Shown: one piece after another, positions 17,905 through 27,031 of the stretch | How the letters are laid out: every line of letters begins with the position of its first letter | Position numbering within the stretch: position 1 is the stretch's first letter | Source of the DNA: Subdoligranulum sp. | Lineage (GTDB): Bacteria > Bacillota > Clostridia > Oscillospirales > Ruminococcaceae | Direction of reading: 5' to 3' | Assembly: GCA_004555405.1 (NCBI GenBank) | Contig: SFIE01000002.1 | Coordinates: forward strand, 1-64,000 | Length of the DNA stretch: 64,000 nucleotides | Translations under genes and position numbers: made by a program | Notes under the pieces: generated by a model | What the model was told of the DNA's origin: nothing | Database searches by the model: none | What the model saw: the letters and a program-made list of their open reading frames with translations, nothing else

Positions 17905-17907
17905 TTC

Positions 17908-17950
17908 AAAAATCCTGAATGCATTCAGCATTCGGGATTTTTTCTTTTTA
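17908..17950 (+). terminator. tRNA-Asp/Thr terminator
   Basis: AATCCTGAATGC pairs (one G-T) with GCATTCGGGATT, followed by TTTTCTTTTT. Confidence 0.88.
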
Positions 17951-18004
17951 TCCGCCTTTTGCCGCTGCTGAGTGCGGCTCTATAATAAGGCTCTATCATA
18001 AATG

Positions 18005-18132
18005 TTGGGATCGGTTCAAAACCCGATCCCATTTTTTGCAAAATGGTGAATGCAGAATACACAGCTCTGCACGATTCACGATGCTGTATGTTTCCGCCCG
18101 GCTGCCTTTCGTGGGCAGCTGGGCCTTTTTAT
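18005..18132 (+). other. Run of three hairpins in a non-coding gap
   Basis: Between the tRNA terminator and the next promoter are GGGATCGG/CCGATCCC followed by ATTTTTT (18007-18040), a weaker hairpin GTGAAT...ATTCAC with GCAGA/TCTGC (18045-18080), and GCCCGGCTGCC/GGCAGCTGGGC followed by CTTTTT (18096-18130). Two look like terminators, yet no gene precedes them beyond the tRNAs. A short RNA is possible but I see no clear promoter for it. Confidence 0.4.
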
Positions 18133-18153
18133 TGTAAAAAAGTTGTGAAGCAC

Positions 18154-18211
18154 TTGTATGCGGGCCAGGAGAATGTTATTATATTTCATATGTGAATAGT
18201 TCAAATATGAA
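18154..18211 (+). promoter_or_regulatory. Promoter and 27-bp palindromic operator of the second MarR gene
   Basis: TTGTAT, 17-base spacer, TATTAT (18177-18182), then a near-perfect 27-bp palindrome at 18185-18211 with outer arms TTCATAT/ATATGAA and inner arms TGAA/TTCA (11 of 13 pairs match). It covers the transcription start and suggests autorepression. Confidence 0.7.
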
Positions 18212-18233
18212 GTAATAAAAGGAGGGCGTATCC

Positions 18234-18662
18234 ATGCAGCCGAATCATTTATGGCTTGAGATCTCCCGAAAAATTGCGCTGGCCTACAGCGCTGCCTGCA
18301 AGCCTCTTTGCAGGCAGTTGAACCTGCCGCAAACGGCGTTTGATATTTTACTGTTCCTGGGCAATAACCCTGCCTACAAAACCGCCAGCGATGTGGTGGA
18401 GGTGCGCCGTCTCAAGGCAAACCTTGTATCCATCAATGTAGAGCGTTTGGTGCAGGAGGGATATCTTGTGCGCTGCCCGGTGCAGGGTGACCGGCGCAAA
18501 ACCCAGCTGTTTTGCACCGAAAAAGCGCAGCCGGTGATCCGGCAGGGGCGTAAAATGCAGAAGGATTTTTTTGAAAAGCTGTTTACCGGTGTGGACGAGC
18601 CCACGCGGCAGGCGGTTTTTTCGGCCATGCAAAGCATTGAAAAAAATCTGGAAGAAATTTAA
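18234..18662 (+). CDS. MarR family transcriptional regulator
   Basis: A 142-residue winged-helix protein. The recognition region reads KTASDVVEVRRLKANLVSINVERLVQEGYLVR, followed by a wing with GDRRKTQLF, the MarR signature pattern. A strong GGAGGG site lies about eight bases ahead of the ATG. It precedes a TauE-type exporter by 50 bases on the same strand, so it probably controls that gene as well as itself through the palindrome at 18185-18211. The ligand is unknown. Confidence 0.9.
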   Translation: MQPNHLWLEISRKIALAYSAACKPLCRQLNLPQTAFDILLFLGNNPAYKTASDVVEVRRLKANLVSINVERLVQEGYLVRCPVQGDRRKTQLFCTEKAQPVIRQGRKMQKDFFEKLFTGVDEPTRQAVFSAMQSIEKNLEEI

Positions 18663-18712
18663 GGCTTTTAAAATTTAAAGAAGCATAGCCATTTGGGAGG
18701 GAAACAATTTTT

Positions 18713-19507
18713 ATGCAGCTGATACAAACAATTCTGGTAACCTTTTTTGCCGGCATGGGGGCCGGCCTTGGCACGGGCTTTGCCGGGCTGAGCGCCGCTG
18801 CTGTGATCAGCCCCATGCTGATCACTTTTTTGGGCATCGATCCGTACATGGCGGTGGGCATTGCGCTTTCGTCCGATGTGCTGGCCAGCGCAGCGTCGGC
18901 CTATACCTATCATAAAAACAAAAATCTGGATGTGAAAAACGGCCTGATCATGATGGCCGGCGTGCTGGCATTTACGGTGGTCGGCAGTTATGTGGCCAGC
19001 CTGCTGCCTTCGGCCACCATGGGCGGTTTTTCAGTGTTTATGACTTTTCTGCTGGGAATCAAATTTATTGTGCGCCCAGTTATGACCACCCGTGAGTCCA
19101 TGCTGGCGGTTTCGGCCAAAAAGCGGGCTGTGCAGTCGCTGGTATGCGGCGTGCTGATCGGCTTTATATGCGGTTTTATCGGTGCAGGCGGCGGCATGAT
19201 GATGCTGCTGATTTTGACAAGTGTGCTGGGGTATGAGCTGAAAACGGCGGTGGGAACCAGCGTGTTTATCATGGCCTTTACCGCCCTTACCGGTGCGGTG
19301 TCGCACTTTGTTATTGGCGGTCTGCCGGATCTTACGGTGTGGGCGCTGTGTGTGGTATTCACACTTTTGTGGGCGCAGGTTGCCGCTGCGTTTGCCAACC
19401 GGGCACAGCCCAAAACACTGAACCGCGCCACCGGCGTGGTGCTGGTGATCTTAGGGGCTGTGATCATGGGATTCAACGGAATACACGAACGCTTTTATTG
19501 CTCTTAA
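18713..19507 (+). CDS. TauE/SafE family membrane exporter
   Basis: A 264-residue membrane protein with seven to eight helices, TauE/SafE (PF01925, formerly DUF81), a family linked to export of sulfite or organosulfonates and other small anions. The family GAGGG motif is present as GFIGAGGGMMMLL near residue 160, and the N-terminal half has the matching GTGFAGLSAA. It begins behind TGGGAGGG and shares a transcript with the MarR gene. The substrate is not evident. Confidence 0.88.
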   Translation: MQLIQTILVTFFAGMGAGLGTGFAGLSAAAVISPMLITFLGIDPYMAVGIALSSDVLASAASAYTYHKNKNLDVKNGLIMMAGVLAFTVVGSYVASLLPSATMGGFSVFMTFLLGIKFIVRPVMTTRESMLAVSAKKRAVQSLVCGVLIGFICGFIGAGGGMMMLLILTSVLGYELKTAVGTSVFIMAFTALTGAVSHFVIGGLPDLTVWALCVVFTLLWAQVAAAFANRAQPKTLNRATGVVLVILGAVIMGFNGIHERFYCS

Positions 19508-19541
19508 AATATATTTTTGGCCGAGAAGGCGTATGAAACCC

Positions 19542-19569
19542 TTGCAATTCATGGTAGACGATGTATAAT
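19542..19569 (+). promoter_or_regulatory. Promoter of the c-di-GMP riboswitch transcript
   Basis: TTGCAA, 16-base spacer, TATAAT, ending about 20 bases before the aptamer. Confidence 0.75.
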
Positions 19570-19587
19570 GAAATTACAATAGAAATT

Positions 19588-19660
19588 ATAGGCAAACCCG
19601 CCGCAAGGCGGTGACGCAAAGCTATAGGGGCCCACCGGGCCAGCCAGTTGCAGATCATGG
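19588..19660 (+). promoter_or_regulatory. Cyclic di-GMP-I (GEMM-I) riboswitch aptamer
   Basis: The GEMM-I core is clear: GGCAAAC at the 5' side of P1, a P2 hairpin CCGCC-GCAA-GGCGG with a GNRA tetraloop, the diagnostic GACGCAAAGCTA joining segment, a P3 hairpin GGGGCCCACCGGGCC acting as tetraloop receptor arm, then AGCCAGTTGC closing P1. Class I aptamers bind c-di-GMP. A terminator stands 125 bases downstream (19786-19842), consistent with transcriptional control. The next gene is the first of three hybrid kinases at 20103. Confidence 0.9.
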
Positions 19661-19785
19661 GAAAATGCAAGAGCATAAAGCCTTGTGTGCGTTTGCCGCT
19701 TTGAAATACCATTGAAATAAGGCATAGCAGGTGGGCGCATTGGCGGCAGCATAAAAATGGATACACTGCTTTTCCGTGCTTATAA

Positions 19786-19842
19786 CAAAGACACTTTGAA
19801 AACCTGGTTTTATTTCGGGGATTCAAAGTGTCTTTTTCTTTT
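19786..19842 (+). terminator. Terminator downstream of the riboswitch
   Basis: AAAGACACTTTGAA pairs with TTCAAAGTGTCTTT across a 21-base loop, followed by TTCTTTTT. It may be the riboswitch expression platform. No open frame with a ribosome-binding site lies between aptamer and terminator. Confidence 0.8.
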
Positions 19843-19889
19843 TGCTTTTCACGGCAAAAGCTTTTGCCGGGCCAAGAGGCTCGGCGGGC

Positions 19890-19919
19890 TTGTGAACAGC
19901 AGGTGTTTTTTGCTATAAT
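19890..19919 (+). promoter_or_regulatory. Second promoter ahead of the kinase cluster
   Basis: TTGTGA, 18-base spacer, TATAAT. It would give a leader of about 175 bases, GC-rich and likely structured, with no riboswitch class I recognise. Confidence 0.55.
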
Positions 19920-20102
19920 AATGTATTATAGGGAAAGTGTAAGCTTGGGGCGCAAAAAGCATTCATAAATGCCCGGCAGCCCTTGGCGCCGACACGGATG
20001 CTGCACAGCCTTGCAGGCAGGCCCAGAGCCGGGAAAAACCAAAGCACTGGCAGAGATCTGAAATCATCGGCCTAATATGGATCCGCAGAAGGGGGAGCAT
20101 CC

Positions 20103-22082
20103 ATGCTGAAACAGCTGCAAACGGAAGAAATTCTGCGTTTAACGCGCACAGGAATATGGCAGGTAGAGATGGAGCAGGGCGGCCGCCCGCGCTTTTATGC
20201 CAACGATATCATGGACGAAATGCTGGGCGTAAAAACACCGCTTACGCCCGAGGAGCGCTATGAGTTTCATCAAAGCCGCATCCACCCCGATGACCGCGGG
20301 ATCTTTCAGGAATATGTAAACGAGATGAAGTATTCCAACACCGAGGTGATCTATCGCTATCTTCACCCCGAGCGCGGCGAAATGATCATTCGATGCAGCG
20401 GCCGAAAAGAGGCTTCCGTGCCCGGCGTGGTGCGCATGGCGGGCATTCACAAGGACATCACCGAAACCGTGCGTTTAGAGCCCGACAAAATGACCGAGCG
20501 CTACTTTGCCGAAAGGGCACTGGCTCTGCAAAAGGAAAACAGCCGGCAGGCGGGCTATTACCGGGAATTGCTGGATGCGCAAAACTGCGGGCTGCTGGTG
20601 TACAGTGTGCCCGAGCATAAGATCATTCACATGAACGCCGAGGCGCTGCGCATTTACGGCGGGGCCAGCGTGGAGGAAATGCAGGGCAGGATCGGGAAAA
20701 TGTTTGCAGAGATGTATTACCCTGACCCTAAAACCCTGAAACGCCTGATCCGCCTGCGCCATGAGGACGGCGTGGTGGACTTTGAGGGCATTGTGAACCA
20801 CGGCACGCCCGGCGAGTGCCATATCATGGCAAAAACCAAGATCATTCGCCTGCTGGACGATACCCGTGCCGTGATGACCACTTTTCTGGATGTTTCGGAT
20901 ATGGTAACGCTGCGCCGGGCGCTGAAGCAGGCGCAGGACGGCAGCCGTGCCAAAACCGAGTTTTTATCCCGTATGAGCCACGATATCCGCACGCCCCTCA
21001 ACGGCATTATCGGCCTGCTGGAGATCGATAAAAACCACCCCGATGACCATGCGCTTGTAAACGCCAACCGCGATAAAATGTTTGTGGCGGCAAGGCATCT
21101 GCTTTCGCTGATCAACGATGTGCTGCAAATGAGCAAGCTGGAAAGCGGCGAGATCGTGCTGGCGCACGAAGCCTTTTCACTTCGGCAGCTGTTTCCCGAG
21201 ATCATCACCATTGTAGAGGGCCGCGCCGCCGGGTTTTCCATTTCCATGGAGTATGATCTGCCCACAGCCGAGCCGGGCGATTGCTGCTGTGTATACGGCA
21301 GCCCGCTGCATTTGCGCCAGCTGCTTTTGAATATTTACACCAACTGCATCAAATACAACCGCCCCGGCGGCAAGGTGTACACCAAGGTGGAGCGAGTGGA
21401 AAAAACCGAAGAGCAGGTGGTTTACCGCTGGACGATCACGGATACCGGCATTGGCATGAGCGACCATTTTGTAAAACACATTTTTGATCCCTTTGTGCAG
21501 GAGCATTCGGATGCCCGCAGTGTGTATCAGGGCACCGGCCTTGGCATGACCATTGTGAAAAAGCTGGTGGATAAAATGCACGGCAGCATTGAGGTGAGCA
21601 GCCGCGAGGGCGTGGGCTCCACCTTTGTGATCACGCTGCCCTTTGAGATTGCCCAGCAGCAAAAATGCCGGGAAGAAAACACATCCGAAAAGCTCAGCCT
21701 TCAGGGGCTCAAGCTGATGCTGGCCGAGGATAACGAGCTGAACGCCGAAATTGCGCAGGCTCTTTTGCAGGATGCCGGCGCCGAGATCACGGTGGTGAAC
21801 GATGGCCGGCAGGCGCTGGAGCTGTTTGCCGCCAGCCCGGTGGGCACCTTTGACGGCATTTTGATGGATGTAATGATGCCGGTGATGGACGGCCTTGCCG
21901 CCACACGCGCCATACGCGCCTTGCCGCGAAAGGATGCGCAGCTGGTTCCCATTATTGCCATGACGGCCAACGCCTTTGTGGAGGATGCACAAAAAAGTAT
22001 GCAGGCGGGCATGAATGCCCATTTGGCCAAACCGCTGGATATCCATAAAACCATTGCGGTGATCGCCGCGTGCTGCCGCTGA
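20103..22082 (+). CDS. Hybrid sensor histidine kinase/response regulator (PAS-PAS-HisKA-HATPase-REC)
   Basis: A 659-residue cytoplasmic hybrid kinase. An N-terminal PAS_3-like fold (about 15-125, with IHPDDRGIF) and a second PAS (about 160-270) precede the dimerisation helix MSHDIRTPLNG with phospho-His293. The ATPase domain has an N-box around NIYTNCIKYN, DTGIGMS and GTGLGMTIV. A receiver domain (from about 540) has phospho-acceptor Asp589 in LMDVMMP and ends AKPLD. No membrane helix is seen. GGGGGAG precedes the ATG. It is the first of three tandem hybrid kinases, downstream of a c-di-GMP riboswitch. No DNA-binding output domain is present. Confidence 0.93.
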   Translation: MLKQLQTEEILRLTRTGIWQVEMEQGGRPRFYANDIMDEMLGVKTPLTPEERYEFHQSRIHPDDRGIFQEYVNEMKYSNTEVIYRYLHPERGEMIIRCSGRKEASVPGVVRMAGIHKDITETVRLEPDKMTERYFAERALALQKENSRQAGYYRELLDAQNCGLLVYSVPEHKIIHMNAEALRIYGGASVEEMQGRIGKMFAEMYYPDPKTLKRLIRLRHEDGVVDFEGIVNHGTPGECHIMAKTKIIRLLDDTRAVMTTFLDVSDMVTLRRALKQAQDGSRAKTEFLSRMSHDIRTPLNGIIGLLEIDKNHPDDHALVNANRDKMFVAARHLLSLINDVLQMSKLESGEIVLAHEAFSLRQLFPEIITIVEGRAAGFSISMEYDLPTAEPGDCCCVYGSPLHLRQLLLNIYTNCIKYNRPGGKVYTKVERVEKTEEQVVYRWTITDTGIGMSDHFVKHIFDPFVQEHSDARSVYQGTGLGMTIVKKLVDKMHGSIEVSSREGVGSTFVITLPFEIAQQQKCREENTSEKLSLQGLKLMLAEDNELNAEIAQALLQDAGAEITVVNDGRQALELFAASPVGTFDGILMDVMMPVMDGLAATRAIRALPRKDAQLVPIIAMTANAFVEDAQKSMQAGMNAHLAKPLDIHKTIAVIAACCR

Positions 22083-22185
22083 GGCAGGCTGGCGCTGCAC
22101 GGCCTTGGCCTGCTGCACCGCGGGCCGAAAACTGCGGCGAAACAGCCCCAAAAGCTTTTGCGGCTGTACGGGAGAGGAAACGACC

Positions 22186-25077
22186 ATGAAAAAAAGCAAC
22201 GAACATTGGGATCTTTCGATCCATGACTATAATCCCAACGGCATCTGCGTGATCCATGTGGAATTAAACGAGGCTGCAGCCCCTGTGGACTGGACCTATG
22301 TTTACTGTAACCCGGCCTTTGCCGAAATGAAGGGCTTGCCAGCCGAAAAGCTGGTGGGGCAGCGCTTTTATACGCTGTTTCCCACAGCCAGCCGCAAGTG
22401 GCTGAAGCCGTACTACGAGGCCGCCTACAAAAGCATTCCCTGTGAGCTGGATGAGATCGCCGAAGAAATAGGCGCTTATCTGCATGTGGATGCCGTGCCC
22501 ACAGGGAACAGTGGTTATTGTATGTGCATTTTGCGCGATGTGAAGAAAAACATTTTTGAAAAGATCAAGCAGAATGAAGCACTGGAAACCACGCTGAAAA
22601 AGCTGGAAAAAGAGCGCACCCTCAACCGGCAGGTGCGCCAGTTTTCGGCGGCCATGGGCGTGGAATATTCGCTGGCCATTGAGCTGGATCTTTTGAACAA
22701 CAGCTATGAAATGCTGGAATGCAGCCGTTATACGAATCAGGAACTCGCACAGGGCGGCACCATTGGCGAACTGGCCGTCAGCGGCACCTGCACGGTGCCC
22801 GACAGACAGCAGGCGGGGCAGTTTGCCCGTATGCTCAGCCGTGAAAACCTTTTGCGCAGCTTCCGCACCGGCACGGATACACTTTCGCTGCGGCACAAGC
22901 AAAACGGCAGGGACGGCAAGGTGCACTGGGTGGAAACCAAGGTGGTCTGCACCGAATGCAGCGAAACCGCCATACGCGCCCTTTTGCTGGGCCGCTGCAT
23001 TGACGAGGAAATCGAAAAGCAAAAGCTTTTGGAAAAAACCGAAGAGGCCAGCCGTATGGCAAAGCAGGCCGAGGAAAACTACCGCATTCTGCACAAGCTG
23101 ATCGGCTCGGGCATGTGGCGCACCGAGCTGGACGAAAACGGCAGGATCACCCGGGTGGAGCGCAGCCGCGAATACCGCAAAATGCTGGGATATACCACAC
23201 GGGAAGACCCCGAAACGCAGGAGATCTGGCTGGGGCGCATCCATCCGGATGACCGTGAGCGCTGCGTTCGTGATATGTACGAATACCTGCGGGATACCAC
23301 GGGAAAAAAGAAATACGATCAGGAATTCAGAATGCGCACCAAAACCGGGGAGTACCGCTGGTTCCGCTCTACCGGCTATGCCATGCGCAGGCCGGACAAT
23401 ACCCCCTACACCTTTTTTGGCGCATTTTTTGATATAACCGCCGAAAAGAAAGAAAAGGAACTGGAGTGCCAGAAAAATGAGGCGCTGCAAAAAGCCTGCG
23501 AGGCGCTGGAGGAAATGGACGCCATCCACACCACCATGAAAACCGGTGCGTGGACTGTGCATTATGATGAAAACGGAAAGTTTGCCTCGGTGGAATGGAG
23601 TAATGCATTCCGCAGAATTCTGGGCTTTCAGAGCAGGCGCGATTTTCCCGATAATATTCAGGCGGGCGTGGGGCGCGTACACCCCGATGATATAGACCGT
23701 ATGCGCCGGGAACTGAAAAATGTGATCACGGATACCACGGGAAAGCTGGTGTATGACACAGAATTCCGTTTTCTCACCAAAACCGGCGGCTATCGGTGGA
23801 TCCGCTCGGCGGGCAGCGTTGTGCGCGGGGAAGGCGGTGTGCCCAAAACCTTTTACGGCATTATCATGGATATCGACGAGCGAAAAAAAACCGGCATTGC
23901 GCTGCAGAACGCCGTGCTGGAAGCCAAAAAGGCAAACTCGGCCAAAACACGCTTTTTGCGCCGCATGAGCCACGATATCCGCACGCCCCTCAACGGCCTG
24001 CTGGGCATGCTGGCAATTTGCGAAAAAACGCCCAAGGATGCCCAAAAGCTGTATGAAAACTGCCAGAAAATGCACAAGGCCGCCGAGTATCTGGCCTCGC
24101 TGGTAAACGATGTGCTGGATTTCAGCAAGCTGGAATCCGGCGGTATTCCGCTGCAGATCGAAGCGTTTGATCTCAACGAGATGCTGCACGATTCTGTGGC
24201 GGTGGTAAGGCAGCACGTAAACGATCTGGGCCTGCAGTTTATCACGGACCCCAATCAAAAGCTGGCCCACACGCGCGTGATCGGCAGTAAGCAGCATTTG
24301 TACCGCATTTTAATGAACATTGCGTGGAACGCCATCAAATACAACCGGCCCAACGGCACGGTGGAAATGAAAACCAGAGAGCTTTCGTGTAACGGCACCA
24401 CGGCGGTGTATCAGTTTACCTGTGCCGACACCGGCATTGGCATGAGCGAGGAATTCCAAAAGCATATGTTCGAGCCCTTTTCGCAGGAGGGCAAGGAAAA
24501 CTACAGCAGCATGAACGGCACGGGGCTGGGGCTTTCGCTGGTAAAGGAAATGGTGCAGCAGATGAACGGCAGCATTGCGTGCGAAAGCTGCGAAAACAAG
24601 GGCACTACTTTTACAGTGACCATTCCGCTGCAGGTGGATACCAACTATCACGAGCCGCCAAAAGAGCAGCCGCCCCGGGTGTATCTGACAGGAAAGCGTG
24701 TGTTGCTGGTGGAGGATAACGCCCTGAACCGCGAAGTTGCCCAGTATATGCTGGAAGAGGAGGGCATGGCGGTGGAAACGGCCGAAAACGGCCAGACAGC
24801 ACTGGAAAAAATTGCGCAGTCGCAGCCCGGCCATTACGATCTGGTGATCATGGATGTGATGATGCCGGTGATGGATGGCCTTGCCGCCACGCGCAGCATT
24901 CGCGCACTGGACCGGCCCGATGCCAAAACCGTGCCCATTATTGGAATGTCGGCCAATGCGTTCCAAGATGATGTGGAGCAGGGCCTTGCCGCCGGTATGA
25001 CGGATTATCTGGCAAAACCGCTGGATCTGCAAAAGACGCGGCAGGCTCTTGCCAAAATGCAGGGAGATGACCGATGA
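22186..25077 (+). CDS. Hybrid sensor histidine kinase/response regulator with three PAS regions
   Basis: A 963-residue soluble hybrid kinase. Three PAS-type regions are visible: about 10-125, about 300-430 and about 455-575, the last two being PAS_3 copies with repeated IHPDD/VHPDD and RFLTKTGGYRW-type segments. HisKA has His596 in MSHDIRTPLNG, the ATPase domain has DTGIGMS and GTGLGLSLV, and REC has Asp890 in IMDVMMP. The start at 22186 has GGGAGAGGAAA ahead of it; the frame is open earlier but without a site. Its stop codon overlaps the start of the third kinase by four bases (ATGA), so the two are translated together. Confidence 0.93.
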   Translation: MKKSNEHWDLSIHDYNPNGICVIHVELNEAAAPVDWTYVYCNPAFAEMKGLPAEKLVGQRFYTLFPTASRKWLKPYYEAAYKSIPCELDEIAEEIGAYLHVDAVPTGNSGYCMCILRDVKKNIFEKIKQNEALETTLKKLEKERTLNRQVRQFSAAMGVEYSLAIELDLLNNSYEMLECSRYTNQELAQGGTIGELAVSGTCTVPDRQQAGQFARMLSRENLLRSFRTGTDTLSLRHKQNGRDGKVHWVETKVVCTECSETAIRALLLGRCIDEEIEKQKLLEKTEEASRMAKQAEENYRILHKLIGSGMWRTELDENGRITRVERSREYRKMLGYTTREDPETQEIWLGRIHPDDRERCVRDMYEYLRDTTGKKKYDQEFRMRTKTGEYRWFRSTGYAMRRPDNTPYTFFGAFFDITAEKKEKELECQKNEALQKACEALEEMDAIHTTMKTGAWTVHYDENGKFASVEWSNAFRRILGFQSRRDFPDNIQAGVGRVHPDDIDRMRRELKNVITDTTGKLVYDTEFRFLTKTGGYRWIRSAGSVVRGEGGVPKTFYGIIMDIDERKKTGIALQNAVLEAKKANSAKTRFLRRMSHDIRTPLNGLLGMLAICEKTPKDAQKLYENCQKMHKAAEYLASLVNDVLDFSKLESGGIPLQIEAFDLNEMLHDSVAVVRQHVNDLGLQFITDPNQKLAHTRVIGSKQHLYRILMNIAWNAIKYNRPNGTVEMKTRELSCNGTTAVYQFTCADTGIGMSEEFQKHMFEPFSQEGKENYSSMNGTGLGLSLVKEMVQQMNGSIACESCENKGTTFTVTIPLQVDTNYHEPPKEQPPRVYLTGKRVLLVEDNALNREVAQYMLEEEGMAVETAENGQTALEKIAQSQPGHYDLVIMDVMMPVMDGLAATRSIRALDRPDAKTVPIIGMSANAFQDDVEQGLAAGMTDYLAKPLDLQKTRQALAKMQGDDR

Positions 25078-26972
25078 AAAAACCCAAGATCAAGGTTCCG
25101 CGGATCCGGGTGTACAGTTTTATGCTGCTGGCACTGCTGGCGCTGCTGGCACTGTCGGCCTACACCACGATCCTGCAGGGAATGTATAACGACAGCATTC
25201 TGGAAAACACCGTGCAGGAAAATATACGCCGAACCGATGCCATGCATGAGAGCATCGACAGCCTTTTAACGCGGGCGGATTTTTCCGAGATCAACACGCG
25301 CGAGGATATGGATTCCGAGCGTTATCTTGCAATGCAGCAGCACATGAATGAAATTCTCAGCATGAACGCCACCATGGATTTCTTCACCGTGAAGCGCACA
25401 GCCGATGGAACGCTGATCTATCTGGTGGACGGGCTGGAGCCGGGCAGCCCATATTTTGGCTATCCGGGCAGCCCGCTTGAAAGTGAAATGGTGCCCTATG
25501 TGGAAGCGGCGCTTTTGGGGCAAAGCGTTTACTCACGGGATATCGTGGATACCACCTGGGGGCATATTTTCACAGCCTGCTACCCGGTGCATGCCAACGA
25601 CGGCACGGGCGAAATCATCGGTGCGCTGTGCATTGAAATGGATATGCAGCCCACCTATGAGTTTATCCGCGAGCATAATATTTTAGCGCTTGAGGCCGGT
25701 GCCATCGCAGGCGCGGTGATGGTGATCCTTTTGGCCGGGGCCAGCCTTTATATTTACAGCGAGCAGAAAAAAGACCGCGAGCAAAAGCGTCAGCTGGAAC
25801 AAGCGGCCGAGGCTGCCTGCGCCGCCAACCGTGCAAAATCCACTTTTTTGTTCAACATGAGCCACGATATCCGCACGCCCATGAACGCCATTATCGGCTA
25901 TTCCGAGCTGGCTGCAAGGCACTTGAACGAGCCGGAAAAGCTGGAAAAATACATGAAAAACATTCAGGGCTGCGGCAAAAGTCTGCTTTCGCTGCTGGAC
26001 AATGTGCTGGATTTAGCCCGCATTGAAAACAGCAAAACCGTGATCGAAAACGGGATCTCGAATGTGGAGGAAGATTTTTCCACCTGCGTGATGATGTTTG
26101 GGCACGATGCCGCACAAAAGGGCCTGCAGCTTACCAAGGCGGCCACCATTCTGCACCCGTATGTGTATGTGGATGCCCCACATCTTTCCGAAGTGCTGAT
26201 CAATATTCTCAGCAATGCCGTAAAATACACCGGTGCCGGCGGCCAGATCCGGTGTGAGCTGCGGCAGACCCCGGCCAACGAAAACGGCCGATGCGATATG
26301 ACCATTACTGTGTCGGACACCGGCATCGGCATGAGCGAGGAATACCAGAAGCATATTTTCGAGCCGTTTTCCCGCGAGCATACCTCCACCATCAGCCGTG
26401 TGGAGGGCAGCGGCCTTGGCATGGGCATTGTGAAAAAGCTGGTGGATCTGATGGGCGGCACCGTTTCGGTATCCAGCAGTCTGGGAAAAGGCTCGTGCTT
26501 TACCGTTACCATTCCCTGCCGCGTGGCTTCTCTGGAGGAAGCCTGGCCCAAAAGCACCGATGCCGCCATGGAGGAGCAAAAGAAAAAGCTGAAGGGCAAG
26601 CGCATTTTGCTGGCCGAGGACAACAACCTGAACGCTGAGATCGCCACCGAGCTGCTCAAGGACGAAGGCTTTGTGGTGGAGCGCGCCAACGACGGCGTGG
26701 TGTGCGTGGAAATGCTGGAAAAAGCCCCCGAGCATTATTACGATCTGGTGCTGATGGATATTCAGATGCCCGTGATGGACGGCTACGATGCCACCGTCAA
26801 GATCCGGCGTATGCAAAGCCCGGCCAAAGCCAGGGTGCCTATTATTGCCATGACAGCCAACGCCTTTTCGGAGGATAAAAACCGAGCGCTGGCCGTGGGC
26901 ATGAACGACCATGTGGCCAAGCCCATTGATATGAATGTGCTGCTGCCGGTGATAATCCAGCAGCTGCAGTAA
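25074..26972 (+). CDS. Membrane hybrid sensor histidine kinase/response regulator
   Basis: A 632-residue membrane hybrid kinase. Helix 1 spans about 14-35 and helix 2 about 204-226, enclosing an extracytoplasmic sensor of roughly 165 residues. HisKA follows with His264 in MSHDIRTPMNA, then HATPase (NILSNAVKYT, DTGIGMS, GSGLGMGIV) and REC with Asp562 in LMDIQMP. It overlaps the previous gene by four bases. The REC domains of all three kinases probably exchange phosphate with partners elsewhere, since no HPt or DNA-binding regulator is encoded here. Confidence 0.93.
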   Translation: MKKPKIKVPRIRVYSFMLLALLALLALSAYTTILQGMYNDSILENTVQENIRRTDAMHESIDSLLTRADFSEINTREDMDSERYLAMQQHMNEILSMNATMDFFTVKRTADGTLIYLVDGLEPGSPYFGYPGSPLESEMVPYVEAALLGQSVYSRDIVDTTWGHIFTACYPVHANDGTGEIIGALCIEMDMQPTYEFIREHNILALEAGAIAGAVMVILLAGASLYIYSEQKKDREQKRQLEQAAEAACAANRAKSTFLFNMSHDIRTPMNAIIGYSELAARHLNEPEKLEKYMKNIQGCGKSLLSLLDNVLDLARIENSKTVIENGISNVEEDFSTCVMMFGHDAAQKGLQLTKAATILHPYVYVDAPHLSEVLINILSNAVKYTGAGGQIRCELRQTPANENGRCDMTITVSDTGIGMSEEYQKHIFEPFSREHTSTISRVEGSGLGMGIVKKLVDLMGGTVSVSSSLGKGSCFTVTIPCRVASLEEAWPKSTDAAMEEQKKKLKGKRILLAEDNNLNAEIATELLKDEGFVVERANDGVVCVEMLEKAPEHYYDLVLMDIQMPVMDGYDATVKIRRMQSPAKARVPIIAMTANAFSEDKNRALAVGMNDHVAKPIDMNVLLPVIIQQLQ

Positions 26973-26975
26973 ACC

Positions 26976-27024
26976 AAAAGCCCTCCCGCACGCAAATTTT
27001 GGCGTGCGGGAGGGCTTTTTTAAG
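26976..27024 (+). terminator. Kinase operon terminator
   Basis: AAAGCCCTCCCGCACGC pairs with GCGTGCGGGAGGGCTTT, followed by TTT. Confidence 0.9.
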
Positions 27025-27031
27025 GCTCACT

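Noticed and set aside
18007-18040. tRNA 3'-half remnant or attachment site, because the hairpin loop TTCAAAA resembles a T-loop
   Set aside because: The stem is a perfect 8 bp followed by T6, fitting an intrinsic terminator; no integrase or direct repeat of a tRNA end is present.
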